64,000 nt of DNA from Oligoflexia bacterium. GTDB taxonomy: Bacteria; Bdellovibrionota; UBA1018; CAIMNF01. Below the pieces are notes generated by a model. The model saw nothing but the letters and a program-made list of their open reading frames with translations. It was not told where the DNA came from and did no database searches. Shown here piece by piece: positions 9,212 to 18,518 of the stretch. The DNA lies in the NCBI GenBank assembly GCA_903831745.1, contig CAIKYX010000261.1, positions 1 through 64,000 on the forward strand, given 5' to 3'. The position numbers were made by a program, and so were the translations under genes. Position 1 is the stretch's first letter. Each line of letters begins with the position of its first letter.

Positions 9212-9847
9212 ATGAATAAAAGAAGAATTCTCTGCTTTGGCGACTCAAACACTTGGGGCTATGTTCCGAGAACTGACGATATTGAAGAAAGATATCCCTC
9301 TGGCGTGCGCTGGACGGGACGCCTTCAACTCTTGGGCGGCAATGAAATTGAAATTATCGAAGAAGGATTAAACAGCCGAACCACGGCGATAGAAAATCCG
9401 GACCGCCCCGGACGAAATGGTCTTCAGTACCTGGGTCCCTGCCTCGAGTCACAAAACCCAATTGATCTCGTCATCCTAATGCTGGGTACGAACGATATTG
9501 TTCCAAAATACCATTCAAGTGCCGAACAAATTCTAGAACGAATCAAACTCCTCGTGCAAAAGATTCAGGAGCTCGGACAAACCCAAGCGCATACTCCCTG
9601 CAAGATTCTTTTGGTTGCGCCCCCGGAGCCGCTTTTCGAGTTTGCTTATGAAAAGTTTCGAGATCCTGATCTCGTGACGAAACTCAGAACCCTTTCGGCA
9701 CTCATGAAAGACTTTGCGCTTCAGGAAAATATTCCATTCCTCAACCTTGCAAATGAAATTCAATCGAGCGAAGTCGATGGCGTGCACTTAAGTTCAGAGA
9801 TGCATGAAAAACTGGCCCATTTGATCTGGAAGAAAATATCGCCCTAA
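9212..9847 (+). CDS. SGNH/GDSL-family esterase (arylesterase/acyltransferase type)
   Basis: Ser-Asp-His hydrolase acting on short acyl esters, probably cytoplasmic because no signal peptide is present. Block I is FGDSNTWGYV with nucleophile Ser12, block III is MLGTNDI, and block V is DGVHLS near residue 190. The VRWTGRLQ and EEGLNSRTT segments are shared with mycobacterial MsAcT-type arylesterases, which can also acyl-transfer in water. Length 211 is typical. No Shine-Dalgarno is visible, and the candidate lpxC terminator lies directly upstream, so how it is expressed is unclear. Confidence 0.85.
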   Translation: MNKRRILCFGDSNTWGYVPRTDDIEERYPSGVRWTGRLQLLGGNEIEIIEEGLNSRTTAIENPDRPGRNGLQYLGPCLESQNPIDLVILMLGTNDIVPKYHSSAEQILERIKLLVQKIQELGQTQAHTPCKILLVAPPEPLFEFAYEKFRDPDLVTKLRTLSALMKDFALQENIPFLNLANEIQSSEVDGVHLSSEMHEKLAHLIWKKISP

Positions 9848-9885
9848 AAATCTCCACCCTCATTGATTAAAGGGCTGATTTGCTT

Positions 9886-10656
9886 CTAATGAACTTGCGA
9901 CTCTTCTCGGACGGCAAGTTGAACATACTCATCCAGATGACCAAAAATTCGAGCTACCGCTTGAGCACTATACGCATTCATATGGGTTTCGAGATAATTC
10001 AATTCGGAATTGATCACTTCGGTGGCCTTCAGAAGTTGATACCTGGTTTTTAGTGAAGAAACTTTCGAAGAGACCACGAGCAGTTCTTCTTTAGCCGATA
10101 TCAAATGACTTTTGACATCACTTCGCCACCACCTGCCACCCTGGGCGGCCTCTGAACCGACGCTTTCAATCTGGGTGACGAGATCATAAAGAAGTTTCAT
10201 TCTGGCAAATGGCGAAAGTTCGGTGTTGATGATTACACTTTGCATGGCCGCAAGCTCTGCCTGAATTGCGTTTTCGATTGCAATCTGAAGCTTCGAGAAT
10301 AGGTTCACTACCGCAACCGAGCCATAAGCACTATTCTGATTCGAACTTTGAAGTTCTTTATTCAGCATCTCTAGCGCTCGATTCAACTCTTTTTCGGCAA
10401 ATTGAACCGACACCGTCTTGGATGCGGATACCAGAAAAACTTTCAAATCGGTGAGCTTGGTTCTTAACGCCGACGAACGCCAGGATGATCCGCCTTCTGC
10501 CAGTCGAATTACGCCTTCGATTTTTGCCGATGGCGTAAAAACCACCACCATCTTTTGAGAAGAAGCTGCATTGCAAAACTCAGCGATATTATCTGCACGA
10601 ACAGACAAACCAAACAAGAGCACGCCTAGCACGCCAATCAACATCGAAAGTTTCAT
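9886..10656 (-). CDS. Secreted helical protein of unknown function
   Basis: About 256 residues with a signal peptide (MLIGVLGVLLFGLSVRA, cleavage before DNIAEFC). The mature part is rich in Lys, Ser, Leu and Glu and predicted mainly helical; no family is recognised. I chose the ATG at 10656; the frame can be extended only to a TTG four codons upstream, and neither has a clear ribosome-binding site. It follows the beta-barrel-like gene on the same strand (66-nt gap). Expected location is the periplasm. Confidence 0.6.
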   Translation of the reverse strand: MKLSMLIGVLGVLLFGLSVRADNIAEFCNAASSQKMVVVFTPSAKIEGVIRLAEGGSSWRSSALRTKLTDLKVFLVSASKTVSVQFAEKELNRALEMLNKELQSSNQNSAYGSVAVVNLFSKLQIAIENAIQAELAAMQSVIINTELSPFARMKLLYDLVTQIESVGSEAAQGGRWWRSDVKSHLISAKEELLVVSSKVSSLKTRYQLLKATEVINSELNYLETHMNAYSAQAVARIFGHLDEYVQLAVREESQVH

Positions 10657-10722
10657 TTGAAACGACAATGGCAGACCGAATAATTTTAGTCAATAAAGCG
10701 GCCAAAATACAGCCTTTTTCGT

Positions 10723-11730
10723 TTAGAACAGTACCTGCACTCCAAGTGACTGCCGATCCACCACATAGTTGTTCAAATATTCGATCGAAAATTTCGGCGT
10801 GACTAGGAATTCGGCACCATAATGATATTCCAAATGATGGATCTGATAAACATCATCATAACTGCGGATTGCACCACTGAACATGAATCTTCCCACCGTG
10901 CTCGAAAGAGTCACAAACGCTGCATAACGACTTGTATGGCCCGTGGATTGGTAATGATAGCTTCCTGTGGTTTGTTGTACTGAACTATAGGTGGGTACCG
11001 TCTGATATTGAATGACCACACCCTCGACTTGAAAGATCGGAGTTTTTAAACCGAGAGTCACCGTACTATAGGTTACTTTTGGCGAACTCCCATAGGCGGG
11101 ATCAGTAGTGTAACTATATCCCGCTGAAAACTTCCAGACTTCGAAACCAATTCCAAACCCCGGAGTGAAGCCGCCCGTGTTTTTATTATATTTCATCATC
11201 ACGCCTAGCGAACTGGCGAGATCAAAGATCGACCTGAGCTTATCCTTGAAAAAGCTTGAAAGATCGACAGCAGAACCCAAATTCAGGGTTGGAAAAAGCG
11301 AACGATCGAAGGCGTTCGCGCCGGATTGTGTTGCCCCAGCAACACTCGAAGTCGAAGCACTGCCTGGGGTTTGAAACACGCTGCTTCCGTAAAAAGTTTC
11401 ATCGCTATTGGTCGTAAGGGCGGTACCCACATGACCGAATCCCTTAATGAATGCAAATGAACTCTTACGATCGGTTCCGTTCAGGCTACCAATGTATTCG
11501 ACCCCAAGCGGTACCTTGCCTGTCGGAATGGCGGCCGGATTCAGGTTAAACGCGTCACCTATCGAGGAATAGGCTCCACCGATCTTCGATTTCAGCTTTC
11601 CTTCTGATGTACAGTATTCCGAAAACCATGTGGGAAGGGGCGCCGAGTTTTTATACTCTTCACAAAGATCTTTGGCTTGAGCATACGGAAAGCAAATAAA
11701 CAGAAGGGCCAAACTCATCCACGGGCGCAT
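10723..11730 (-). CDS. Predicted outer-membrane beta-barrel protein
   Basis: 335 residues with a signal peptide (MRPWMSLALLFICFPYAQA). The mature protein alternates short aromatic and Tyr/Thr/Ser-rich strands (for example FSAGYSYTTDPAYG, GRFMFSGAIRSYDDVY, EYHYGAEFLVTPKFSIEYL) and ends in VLF, the C-terminal aromatic residue typical of BamA-inserted barrels. This pattern fits an outer-membrane protein of the porin or FadL/transporter type, but no specific family is recognised. About 65 N-terminal residues after the signal look non-barrel. Confidence 0.6.
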   Translation of the reverse strand: MRPWMSLALLFICFPYAQAKDLCEEYKNSAPLPTWFSEYCTSEGKLKSKIGGAYSSIGDAFNLNPAAIPTGKVPLGVEYIGSLNGTDRKSSFAFIKGFGHVGTALTTNSDETFYGSSVFQTPGSASTSSVAGATQSGANAFDRSLFPTLNLGSAVDLSSFFKDKLRSIFDLASSLGVMMKYNKNTGGFTPGFGIGFEVWKFSAGYSYTTDPAYGSSPKVTYSTVTLGLKTPIFQVEGVVIQYQTVPTYSSVQQTTGSYHYQSTGHTSRYAAFVTLSSTVGRFMFSGAIRSYDDVYQIHHLEYHYGAEFLVTPKFSIEYLNNYVVDRQSLGVQVLF

Positions 11731-11802
11731 TTAATAAATTTAAACCAGGCTAACTATTCCGGGCACTCGGTATTTCTTGCCTGCCTTAAAAACGAGGCGA
11801 TT

Positions 11803-11831
11803 TTGACATTTCAGCACCCAAGCCCTATACT
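11803..11831 (+). promoter_or_regulatory. Sigma-70-type promoter of queF
   Basis: A consensus -35 TTGACA (11803-11808), exactly 17 nt of spacer and -10 TATACT (11826-11831). Transcription should begin near 11838, leaving a leader of about 23 nt, too short for a preQ1 riboswitch. Confidence 0.8.
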
Positions 11832-11860
11832 TACACACAATTAATAGATGAAGGGGCCCC

Positions 11861-12376
11861 ATGAAAAAGAAGAAATCAAAATCAAAAAACGATCTCGCCG
11901 GCATCTCCCTGCTCGGAAATGGTGCGACCGAATATCCAGAGACTTATGCCCCCGAAATACTTGAAGCATTCGAAAACAAAAACCCCGATCAGGACGCTTG
12001 GACCAGCTTTATCTGCACAGAATTTACATCACTTTGCCCAAAAACCGGGCAACCTGATTTTGCGAAAATCTTTATCAATTATATTGCCGACAAAAAGATG
12101 GTCGAATCCAAATCGCTTAAGATTTATCTCTTCAGCTTTCGAAACCACGGCGACTTTCACGAAGACTGCGTTCAGAAGATCTGCAAAGACCTCTTTAAAC
12201 TCATGAAGCCAAAATATATCGAAGTAATCGGTGAATTCACACCTCGCGGTGGCATCGCCATTTTTCCGTACGTAGCCATGTCGAATGGACAAAAGAAATA
12301 CGATGCCATCAAAGATCAGCGCGAAATGAATTACTCGCCCGGAAAATACGGAATGGACCTGGCAAAATTATACTAA
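11861..12376 (+). CDS. queF: NADPH-dependent 7-cyano-7-deazaguanine reductase QueF, type I
   Basis: Reduces preQ0 to preQ1 in queuosine synthesis. This is the short unimodular form (171 residues, like B. subtilis YkvM). Cys59 in [13 protein letters not shown] is the thioimide-forming nucleophile and Asp66 the proton donor. The NADPH-binding QueF motif is [26 protein letters not shown] lies 4 nt before the ATG. No other queuosine gene is nearby, so it stands alone behind its own promoter. Its stop overlaps the convergent P460 gene within CTAA (12373-12376). Confidence 0.96.
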   Translation: MKKKKSKSKNDLAGISLLGNGATEYPETYAPEILEAFENKNPDQDAWTSFICTEFTSLCPKTGQPDFAKIFINYIADKKMVESKSLKIYLFSFRNHGDFHEDCVQKICKDLFKLMKPKYIEVIGEFTPRGGIAIFPYVAMSNGQKKYDAIKDQREMNYSPGKYGMDLAKLY

Positions 12377-13458
12377 TGGACCTTGATTTCCTTGATCTTG
12401 TCCCAACGAATTTGATCACCACAGAGCGTACCGAACTTAACATGAGTTGGAACGAGCCCCGCCTGGGATTGAGAAATCGTCATCACCACATGGGTACCAG
12501 GCGAACAACCATTCTTTGAATTCATCTGCACATTCGAATTTACAGCCGATAAGTCGGCCATAATAAAGTGGCCACTATTCGGATCGCTTAAGAGATAAAG
12601 CGCATGATCATCTGAAGCGAACTTACTGATCACTGGGGTACTTTCACTTACCGAGCCCCCGAATAAACTCATTGAATAATACTTAAGCGGCAAATCCGGT
12701 TTGGGTTGCGAGCCCAGCGCGCCGACCATTACATTTTTCTCGTAGCTGGTAAGCGTATTGAATAACACGGTTCTGAATTTTGATTTAAATTCGCCGCCAG
12801 ATGAGAGTTTACTGGCAACTTTTTCGGCGCTTTCGATAAAGGGACTTTTCGTAAACACGAAATCTCGATCCGGCGCAAGCTTATGGCACGCATGACAAGT
12901 CACTGCAATTTGGTGATCCTCGGAAGATTCAGGTGGAGTGCCGATCGAAAGCACCACGGCGTATCCCCATCCATCGGTATCGGGATAGCGCTTGGCGTTT
13001 TTTTCCATGATTTGCATGCGGCCAAATGAATTGGGCTCGAGACTGACCGGAAACTCCGGGTCAGCCTGGGTATGAAACCCGAGTTTCGCAAAAATCGCAC
13101 CATCTGGGTATTTACTTGCTCCACTTGCCATGGCTTTAACAGCAATGTCATTTGCGTAGACAAAACGCTGCTCGCCATTATCCGTACGATAACGAACGTT
13201 CAAAAGTTTCCATTTCGTCCAAAACTGATCGGATTTCGAAATCTTCATTCCGTCCCGGTCGCGAATATCTTTTAGACTTGGAATCGGAAAGTGCGGCACC
13301 ACTTGCTTTAGAGGTGCAGGGGTCGGTGCGCTATTGGCTGCGTTTTCAGCAACCTCTTGTTGATGGCGCTTGTACCAAAGGGGGGCGCCCACCAACACAA
13401 CGACAATGAGCAGTACTGCTGATTGTTTCGAAAAAATCCACTGTTTGGTGGTGATCAT
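12373..13458 (-). CDS. Membrane-anchored cytochrome P460-family protein
   Basis: 361 residues: an N-terminal membrane anchor (about 13-29, [17 protein letters not shown]), a Pro/Ala linker, then a P460 domain (about 70-205). The domain shows [31 protein letters not shown] and a c-type heme site CHACH (Cys188-Cys191-His192) followed by DFVFTKSPF. In my recalled alignment Lys125 of PDGAIFAK falls at the Lys that crosslinks heme in Nitrosomonas P460, so a true P460 chromophore is possible. A further ~155 residues after the heme domain are unusual and unassigned. Known relatives oxidise hydroxylamine or bind NO; the role here is unknown and should be periplasmic. Confidence 0.8.
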   Translation of the reverse strand: MITTKQWIFSKQSAVLLIVVVLVGAPLWYKRHQQEVAENAANSAPTPAPLKQVVPHFPIPSLKDIRDRDGMKISKSDQFWTKWKLLNVRYRTDNGEQRFVYANDIAVKAMASGASKYPDGAIFAKLGFHTQADPEFPVSLEPNSFGRMQIMEKNAKRYPDTDGWGYAVVLSIGTPPESSEDHQIAVTCHACHKLAPDRDFVFTKSPFIESAEKVASKLSSGGEFKSKFRTVLFNTLTSYEKNVMVGALGSQPKPDLPLKYYSMSLFGGSVSESTPVISKFASDDHALYLLSDPNSGHFIMADLSAVNSNVQMNSKNGCSPGTHVVMTISQSQAGLVPTHVKFGTLCGDQIRWDKIKEIKVH

Positions 13459-13498
13459 ACAAACAGTGTACCGCGAAACCAGCGACTGAAAACCCTTT

Positions 13499-14890
13499 TT
13501 AGACCATATTTTCGGGACGGACCCACTGATCGAACTGCTCGGCCGTCAAAAGCTTGAGATCGAGCGCCGCCTGCTTAAGGGTTGTTCCTTCCTTGTGGGC
13601 TTTTTTGGCGATCTTCGCCGCATTATCGTATCCAATATGCGGATTCAGCGCCGTAACCAGCATCAAGGACTCATTCAGGTGTTCCTGAATCTTCGAAAGA
13701 TTAGGTTCGATTCCGACAGCGCAAAATTCATTGAAATTATTCATGCCGTCCGAAAGTAATCGAACAGACTGAAGAAAATTATGAATCATGAGCGGCTTAT
13801 ACACATTGAGCTCGAAATTTCCGGAAGCACCGCCCAAATTAATCGCCACATCATTGCCCATGATCTGCGCACAAAGCATAGTCATCGCTTCACACTGAGT
13901 GGGATTTACCTTACCCGGCATGATTGACGAACCCGGCTCGTTTTCAGGAATGGTAATCTCACCGAAACCACATCTTGGGCCAGACGCCAGCCACCGAATG
14001 TCATTTGCGATCTTGAACAATGAGGCTGCAATACCCTTAAGTACGCCATGCATGTGCACGAGAGCATCATTTGCGGCGAGTGCCTCGAATTTATTGGGTG
14101 CACTGACAAACTTAAGTTGGGTTTCGCTCGCAATGCGGGCTGCAACTTTTTCGCCAAAACCAGGCTTTGCATTCAGGCCTGTACCCACAGCCGTGCCGCC
14201 CAAGGCAAGTTCATGCAAGTGAGGCAGTGCCGAATCGATATGTTTCAGCGAATGCTCGAGTTGCGCGACATATCCTGAAAACTCTTGTCCGAGCGTCAGT
14301 GGGGTTGCATCCATCAAATGCGTTCGTCCGATCTTTACGATTTTAGCGAATGACTTTGCTTTAGCATCCAAGGTGCCTTTTAAAGTTTTTACTGCAGGAA
14401 TCAGGTTTTTTACCACCGCTTGGGCCGCAGCAATGCTCATGGCCGTCGGAAACACATCGTTTGAACTTTGCCCACGGTTGACATCATCATTCGGATGAAC
14501 TCGTCTCGCCTCGCCCCGTTCGCCCCCCATGATCTCGCTTGCACGGTTTGCAAGGACCTCGTTGACGTTCATATTGGTTTGGGTACCGCTACCGGTCTGC
14601 CAAATCGAAAGCGGAAATTCATTCGGGTGTTTGCCAGCCAGGACTTCGTCAGCGGCACTGACAATGGCATTCATTTTAGTGGGCTCGAGACCTGCAATCT
14701 CGGCATTGACCTGGGCTGCGGCTTTTTTCACCAGAGCCAGCGAGTGAATTAAAAGCGTAGGCATTTTCTCGGTCGAAATAGAAAAGTGATGAAGGGATCG
14801 TTGAGTTTGGGCACCCCAAAGCTGATGACTTGGAACTTCAATAGGGCCAAAGGTATCTTTTTCAATACGTGTAGGAGTTGAATGTTTCAT
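13499..14890 (-). CDS. fumC: Class II fumarate hydratase
   Basis: Oxygen-stable TCA-cycle enzyme interconverting fumarate and malate in the cytoplasm. The superfamily signature is [15 protein letters not shown], and the active-site segments [14 protein letters not shown]-like ([10 protein letters not shown]), [14 protein letters not shown] and [10 protein letters not shown] are intact. I use the ATG at 14890 ([15 protein letters not shown]), giving 463 residues; a GTG six codons upstream is possible, and neither has a strong ribosome-binding site. Separated by 46 nt from the small gene upstream on the same strand. Confidence 0.96.
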   Translation of the reverse strand: MKHSTPTRIEKDTFGPIEVPSHQLWGAQTQRSLHHFSISTEKMPTLLIHSLALVKKAAAQVNAEIAGLEPTKMNAIVSAADEVLAGKHPNEFPLSIWQTGSGTQTNMNVNEVLANRASEIMGGERGEARRVHPNDDVNRGQSSNDVFPTAMSIAAAQAVVKNLIPAVKTLKGTLDAKAKSFAKIVKIGRTHLMDATPLTLGQEFSGYVAQLEHSLKHIDSALPHLHELALGGTAVGTGLNAKPGFGEKVAARIASETQLKFVSAPNKFEALAANDALVHMHGVLKGIAASLFKIANDIRWLASGPRCGFGEITIPENEPGSSIMPGKVNPTQCEAMTMLCAQIMGNDVAINLGGASGNFELNVYKPLMIHNFLQSVRLLSDGMNNFNEFCAVGIEPNLSKIQEHLNESLMLVTALNPHIGYDNAAKIAKKAHKEGTTLKQAALDLKLLTAEQFDQWVRPENMV

Positions 14891-14936
14891 AGACTTATTT
14901 TTTCGCACAGCTTGCGAAGAGTGGCGAGCCTAAAAA

Positions 14937-15158
14937 TCAGCTTAAAAGATTTGAACTGTAGAAATAAGCCGCGGCTTCGCCCCGCGCGCGATTGGACAGG
15001 TGCATCACTGCGGCCTTTTCTGCGGGATCCCATTCGACAGTAATGGTTTCAGGCTTACCGATTTTAAGCGAAGACGAAGCAGCCTTTTCGGTAGAATTCT
15101 TAGTTCCATCGTGTTCGAACGACTCTTGTTTTCCAAAATTGGCAAAATATGTACTCAT
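14937..15158 (-). CDS. Small protein of unknown function (73 aa)
   Basis: Starts at an ATG (15158) preceded by CGAGG at good spacing; longer readings of this frame lack such a site. The product is hydrophilic, rich in Ala, Ser and Lys, with no signal peptide or membrane segment. The central KIGKPETITVEWDPAEKA resembles a short beta-hairpin. It lies between the secreted peptidase-like gene and fumC on the same strand. Function unknown. Confidence 0.55.
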   Translation of the reverse strand: MSTYFANFGKQESFEHDGTKNSTEKAASSSLKIGKPETITVEWDPAEKAAVMHLSNRARGEAAAYFYSSNLLS

Positions 15159-15246
15159 AGCTGAACCTCGAGAAACCATTGTTCTCCGGCCCGACTCTAT
15201 CACACAGGTATTATTTAAACAAATAATATTCAATATTGAAGAATGC

Positions 15247-16161
15247 TCAACGAGTTTCGTTGGCGTTAAACAAAAACAGGTTCTTGACGAAGCCTCGGGT
15301 GTCGATTCCTTTAAAACCAAAACCATCGAGCACATAGTTTTGATTTTGCGGATAAATCACCCCAGGTTTATGGGGTATTTTCATCATCGTCACATTATCC
15401 CAGCGGGCATTGGGCGCCCGGGATGAATAGTCTACATTCGGATTCACAATCTTAAGAAGGATGTGGTCGTCGCCCCAGCTCGTATCATAATCGTATCCCA
15501 CCACCCACACATAGTGACCGGTCGAGTAGACCCATGACTTGTGGTTGGCATCATACTTATAATAATCGGCATGAAGAAACACGCCGGTTCCCCAGTAAAT
15601 ATTCGAACGAATATCCTGAATGGTAATCGGTCGATTGAAGTTTCTAAGCGGTTGCCCCGGTGGTGCATCCACAGCGGACGGACCTACGACATAGGCGAAC
15701 GGGTTTTGAATTCCTGATGATGCAAGATAGGCCTTTAAACAGGCCTCGGCATCTACAACCAACGTGCCCGTCTCTGCATTTGTTTTGCACTCTTTTGCAA
15801 ATTCGCGAACCTGAAGCGTATAATCACCATTCAGAGGGTCTTCAACCAGTGGAAGATTGAAATTGGGATCAGGACTCCAGAGTCGATAATAGGCCATTGC
15901 ATTGGCCATCGTGGTAGGCCAACACAGAGAGCTGTTTCCTTTGGTTCCGAATAAATCGCTGAGTTTTGAATCGCCTTGGTAAACCGCGAAGCCAGGCGCA
16001 ATCATTTTTGATTCCGAAAAAAGATCTTCGCCAGTAGTCGTCGGCCAAAGTACTGGAATTTGGGATTCGTCAGGAGTAGGTGATGGATCGGGAGCCGCAA
16101 AAGCAGCGTGAGAGGCTAAAATCATTCCCATCAGAAACGGTATTTTTTGAAAAACACTCAT
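15247..16161 (-). CDS. Secreted papain-fold-like protein (C39-like cysteine peptidase candidate)
   Basis: 304 residues from the ATG at 16161, which has GGGAG about 6 nt upstream; an extension to 16197 lacks one. The signal peptide is MSVFQKIPFLMGMILASHAAFA. The mature domain has Cys80 in GNSSLCWPTTMANAMAYYR, His216 in STGHYVWVVGYD and an Asn-Pro (240-241), spaced as in the Cys-His-Asn/Asp triads of C39-like peptidases. No leader-peptide exporter or partner is nearby, so the substrate is unknown. It could be a degradative enzyme or an inactive relative. A promoter candidate lies upstream. Confidence 0.6.
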   Translation of the reverse strand: MSVFQKIPFLMGMILASHAAFAAPDPSPTPDESQIPVLWPTTTGEDLFSESKMIAPGFAVYQGDSKLSDLFGTKGNSSLCWPTTMANAMAYYRLWSPDPNFNLPLVEDPLNGDYTLQVREFAKECKTNAETGTLVVDAEACLKAYLASSGIQNPFAYVVGPSAVDAPPGQPLRNFNRPITIQDIRSNIYWGTGVFLHADYYKYDANHKSWVYSTGHYVWVVGYDYDTSWGDDHILLKIVNPNVDYSSRAPNARWDNVTMMKIPHKPGVIYPQNQNYVLDGFGFKGIDTRGFVKNLFLFNANETR

Positions 16162-16219
16162 GAAGGACTCCCTTTCATCAAACGCAGGATTACGCACCCG
16201 AGCTTGATTAAATAAGGCT

Positions 16220-16246
16220 TGTATAACGCCCTTCAGCTCTAGTCAA
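16220..16246 (-). promoter_or_regulatory. Promoter candidate for the secreted cysteine-peptidase-like gene
   Basis: On the minus strand TTGACT (16246-16241) and TATACA (16225-16220) are separated by 15 nt, slightly short of the optimum. The -10 is about 60 nt from the ATG at 16161. The rest of 16247-16453, up to the 98-aa gene, shows no other element I can support. Confidence 0.4.
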
Positions 16247-16453
16247 CTAAAAGGGTGTAAGATTGTCCCACTCAAAAAGTCTTTAAAATCAACGCCTCAG
16301 AATACCCGGCGTTTGCGCTTCTTTCGAAATGAGAATCAAAGCGTCAAGTGGCTGGCAGGCCCGCACCATCAAAGAACCAACACTGGAAGCGCCCATCAAT
16401 TTGTAGGAAAATTTAATTTGTACTCGAAAGAGAGTAATCAAAAGGAGATCAGC

Positions 16454-16750
16454 ATGAGTAAGAAAAAAGGAAAGTTCGATTTAGGCCGCTTAGTACACGA
16501 TGGTGCAATCAAGGATGGCGAAAAGTTTTATTTCGTCAGCAATCCTACCCAGTGGTTCGCTGTAGCAAAACAGCCGAATGGTGAGTTTAAAATTGCTACT
16601 CCTGAAGGAACGTCGACCGTTCATGCTTACGCAACCAAATGCCTGGGAGCCGAGCCACCCGAACACGCATCCCGTTGGTTCAGAAATGATCACGGCAAGA
16701 CCCTTTATGAAATCTGGCACGCCGGTGAAGAAGACCAGTACGCTGCCTGA
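16454..16750 (+). CDS. Small conserved-looking protein of unknown function (98 aa)
   Basis: The ATG at 16454 follows AAGGAG (16442-16447) at 6 nt, so the longer open frame from 16313 is rejected. The protein starts with a basic stretch (MSKKKGKFDLGR) and is a compact mixed domain rich in aromatic residues (EKFYFVSNPTQWFAVA, ASRWFRNDHGKTLYEIWHAG). No signal peptide or membrane segment is present, so it should be cytoplasmic. No family recognised. It stands alone, convergent with ruvB. Confidence 0.65.
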   Translation: MSKKKGKFDLGRLVHDGAIKDGEKFYFVSNPTQWFAVAKQPNGEFKIATPEGTSTVHAYATKCLGAEPPEHASRWFRNDHGKTLYEIWHAGEEDQYAA

Positions 16751-16771
16751 TCTACATTTTTAGCCAGTTAT

Positions 16772-17812
16772 CTAGACTATTGCTTTAGCCGGATAACCCA
16801 TGTGGGAATACGCGAGGGGGGTTGCAATCCTCCCTCGCGGAGTTCTTTGTAAAAACCCCTCTTGAACCAAGAACGGTTCATAAACTTCTTCGAGCGTATC
16901 CCGCTCTTCCGATAACACGCTTGAAAGCGTTTCGATGCCCACCGGGCCGCCATCAAACTTATCAATCATTGCAGTCAGCAGCTTTCGATCCATCGAATCG
17001 AGGCCTCTCGCGTCGATTTCAAAAAGATTCAGCGCTTCGTTCGCGGTTTTTCGATCAATGCTAAAACCAGTAACAGTCTTGAATTTAACCTGTGCATAAT
17101 CGCGCACTCGACGGATCAAGCGATTTGCAATTCGGGGCGTACCACGGGCACGCGCTGCAATTTCAAGCGCTCCTTCATCATCAATTTCGATCGATAACAA
17201 AAGTGCAGAACGAGTAACGATTCGAGCAAGCTCATTGACAGGATAAAAGTCGAGTCGCATTTCGACGCCGAAGCGGCCTCGAAGCGGGCTCGACAAAAGT
17301 CCGGTACGCGTGGTTGCTCCGACCAAGGTAAATCTAGGCAGATCAATACGAATGGTTCGGGCACCCGGCCCCTGACCGATGATCAAATCCAGTTTGAAAT
17401 CTTCCATTGCGCCGTAAAGCACTTCTTCGATGGCCATGTGTAATCGGTGAATCTCATCGATGAACAGCACATCGCCCGGCTGAAGATTGGTCAGTACCGC
17501 CGCAAGGTCGCCCTTTTTTTCGACAGTTGGTCCGGTAACAATATGAATTTGTGTTCCCATTTCGCGGGCGATGATTTGGGCTAGAGTTGTTTTTCCGAGC
17601 CCCGGAGGACCCGCGAGCAACACATGATCGAGTGAATCTCCGCGTTGGCACGCAGCCTTGATGAAGAGTGAAATCTTTTCGCGAACTGAATCCTGACCCA
17701 CATATTCATCCAGATTCTGGGGGCGAAGTGTTTGCTCGACCTTGATTTCTCCACCATCGACTGTGGTGTTTTCGTTGATGGTTCGCGATACCAGTCGTTC
17801 TTGCTCGTTCAT
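16772..17812 (-). CDS. ruvB: Holliday junction branch-migration ATPase RuvB
   Basis: AAA+ hexameric motor that drives branch migration with RuvA. Walker A is GPPGLGKTT (about residue 68), Walker B is LFIDEIHR, and sensor-type segments [18 protein letters not shown] and [18 protein letters not shown] are intact, as is the C-terminal winged helix with [15 protein letters not shown]. Length 346 is typical. The ATG directly abuts the ruvA stop, so it is translated as part of the ruvC-ruvA-ruvB unit. Confidence 0.97.
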   Translation of the reverse strand: MNEQERLVSRTINENTTVDGGEIKVEQTLRPQNLDEYVGQDSVREKISLFIKAACQRGDSLDHVLLAGPPGLGKTTLAQIIAREMGTQIHIVTGPTVEKKGDLAAVLTNLQPGDVLFIDEIHRLHMAIEEVLYGAMEDFKLDLIIGQGPGARTIRIDLPRFTLVGATTRTGLLSSPLRGRFGVEMRLDFYPVNELARIVTRSALLLSIEIDDEGALEIAARARGTPRIANRLIRRVRDYAQVKFKTVTGFSIDRKTANEALNLFEIDARGLDSMDRKLLTAMIDKFDGGPVGIETLSSVLSEERDTLEEVYEPFLVQEGFLQRTPRGRIATPLAYSHMGYPAKAIV

Positions 17813-18466
17813 CTAGTATCCCACCTGAAGTGCTTGTTTGATCACATCTTCGACTTGGCGAAGGCCCGTGTTTTTCTTCAATGCCGATTCGATCATCATT
17901 TTGGCCTGCGCCTCTTTGTAACCCAGACCCTGAAGCGCAAGATATGCCTCGATAAAAAGTTTTTCGGAGCTACCGACTCTGATCTCGGAGTTTTTACTTC
18001 CCGGAAGATCGAGCGAAGTTTGATTTCGAAGAATTCCAGCCTCGACCTTCTTGGCGATCGTGTCCTTCAGTTCGAGAATCATTCGCTCGGCCGTTTTCTT
18101 ACCCACACCCGAGATGGCCGTAAGGCCTTCTTTATCCTGGTTCAGGATCATGCTCATCAGTGAGTTTTCATCCGCATGAGAAAGAAGCCCCAGCGCCATT
18201 TTTGGACCCACTCCAGAAACACTGAGTAGGGTCATGAAAAAATTCTTTTCGTTCTTGCTGATGAAGCCATAGAGATCGAACGCATCTTCGCGAACATGCG
18301 TATAGAGATAGGCTTCGGCGCGGTGACCAGGAACGTAGGCCTCGTAGCGAGGATGATCGGGGGTCTTAACCTGATAGCCGACCCAACCTTGTTCATCACT
18401 TCCGACGGTGAGGATCATTTCGCCATTTTGTCGTTCTTTAACGGTTCCGGATAAATAGGAAAGCAT
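17813..18466 (-). CDS. ruvA: Holliday junction-binding subunit RuvA
   Basis: Tetrameric scaffold that holds the four-way junction and loads RuvB. The N-terminal OB domain starts MLSYLSGTVKE, two helix-hairpin-helix motifs follow (LSVSGVGPKMALGLL and AISGVGKKTAERMILEL), and domain III that contacts RuvB is at the C-terminus (LQGLGYKEAQAKMMIES). 217 residues. GAGGGG lies 6 nt before the ATG. A 52-nt gap separates it from ruvC. Confidence 0.96.
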   Translation of the reverse strand: MLSYLSGTVKERQNGEMILTVGSDEQGWVGYQVKTPDHPRYEAYVPGHRAEAYLYTHVREDAFDLYGFISKNEKNFFMTLLSVSGVGPKMALGLLSHADENSLMSMILNQDKEGLTAISGVGKKTAERMILELKDTIAKKVEAGILRNQTSLDLPGSKNSEIRVGSSEKLFIEAYLALQGLGYKEAQAKMMIESALKKNTGLRQVEDVIKQALQVGY

Positions 18467-18518
18467 GAAAAACCCCTCTCAACTGTTGTTTCAATCATGG
18501 CCTGAAACGGAACGGTTT

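Noticed and set aside
11731-11860. preQ1 riboswitch before queF
   Set aside because: The promoter leaves only about 23 nt of leader and no H-type pseudoknot sequence is seen.
14937-15335. A 132-residue version of the small gene before fumC
   Set aside because: The N-terminal 58 codons overlap the end of the peptidase-like gene and lack a ribosome site, whereas the ATG at 15158 has one.
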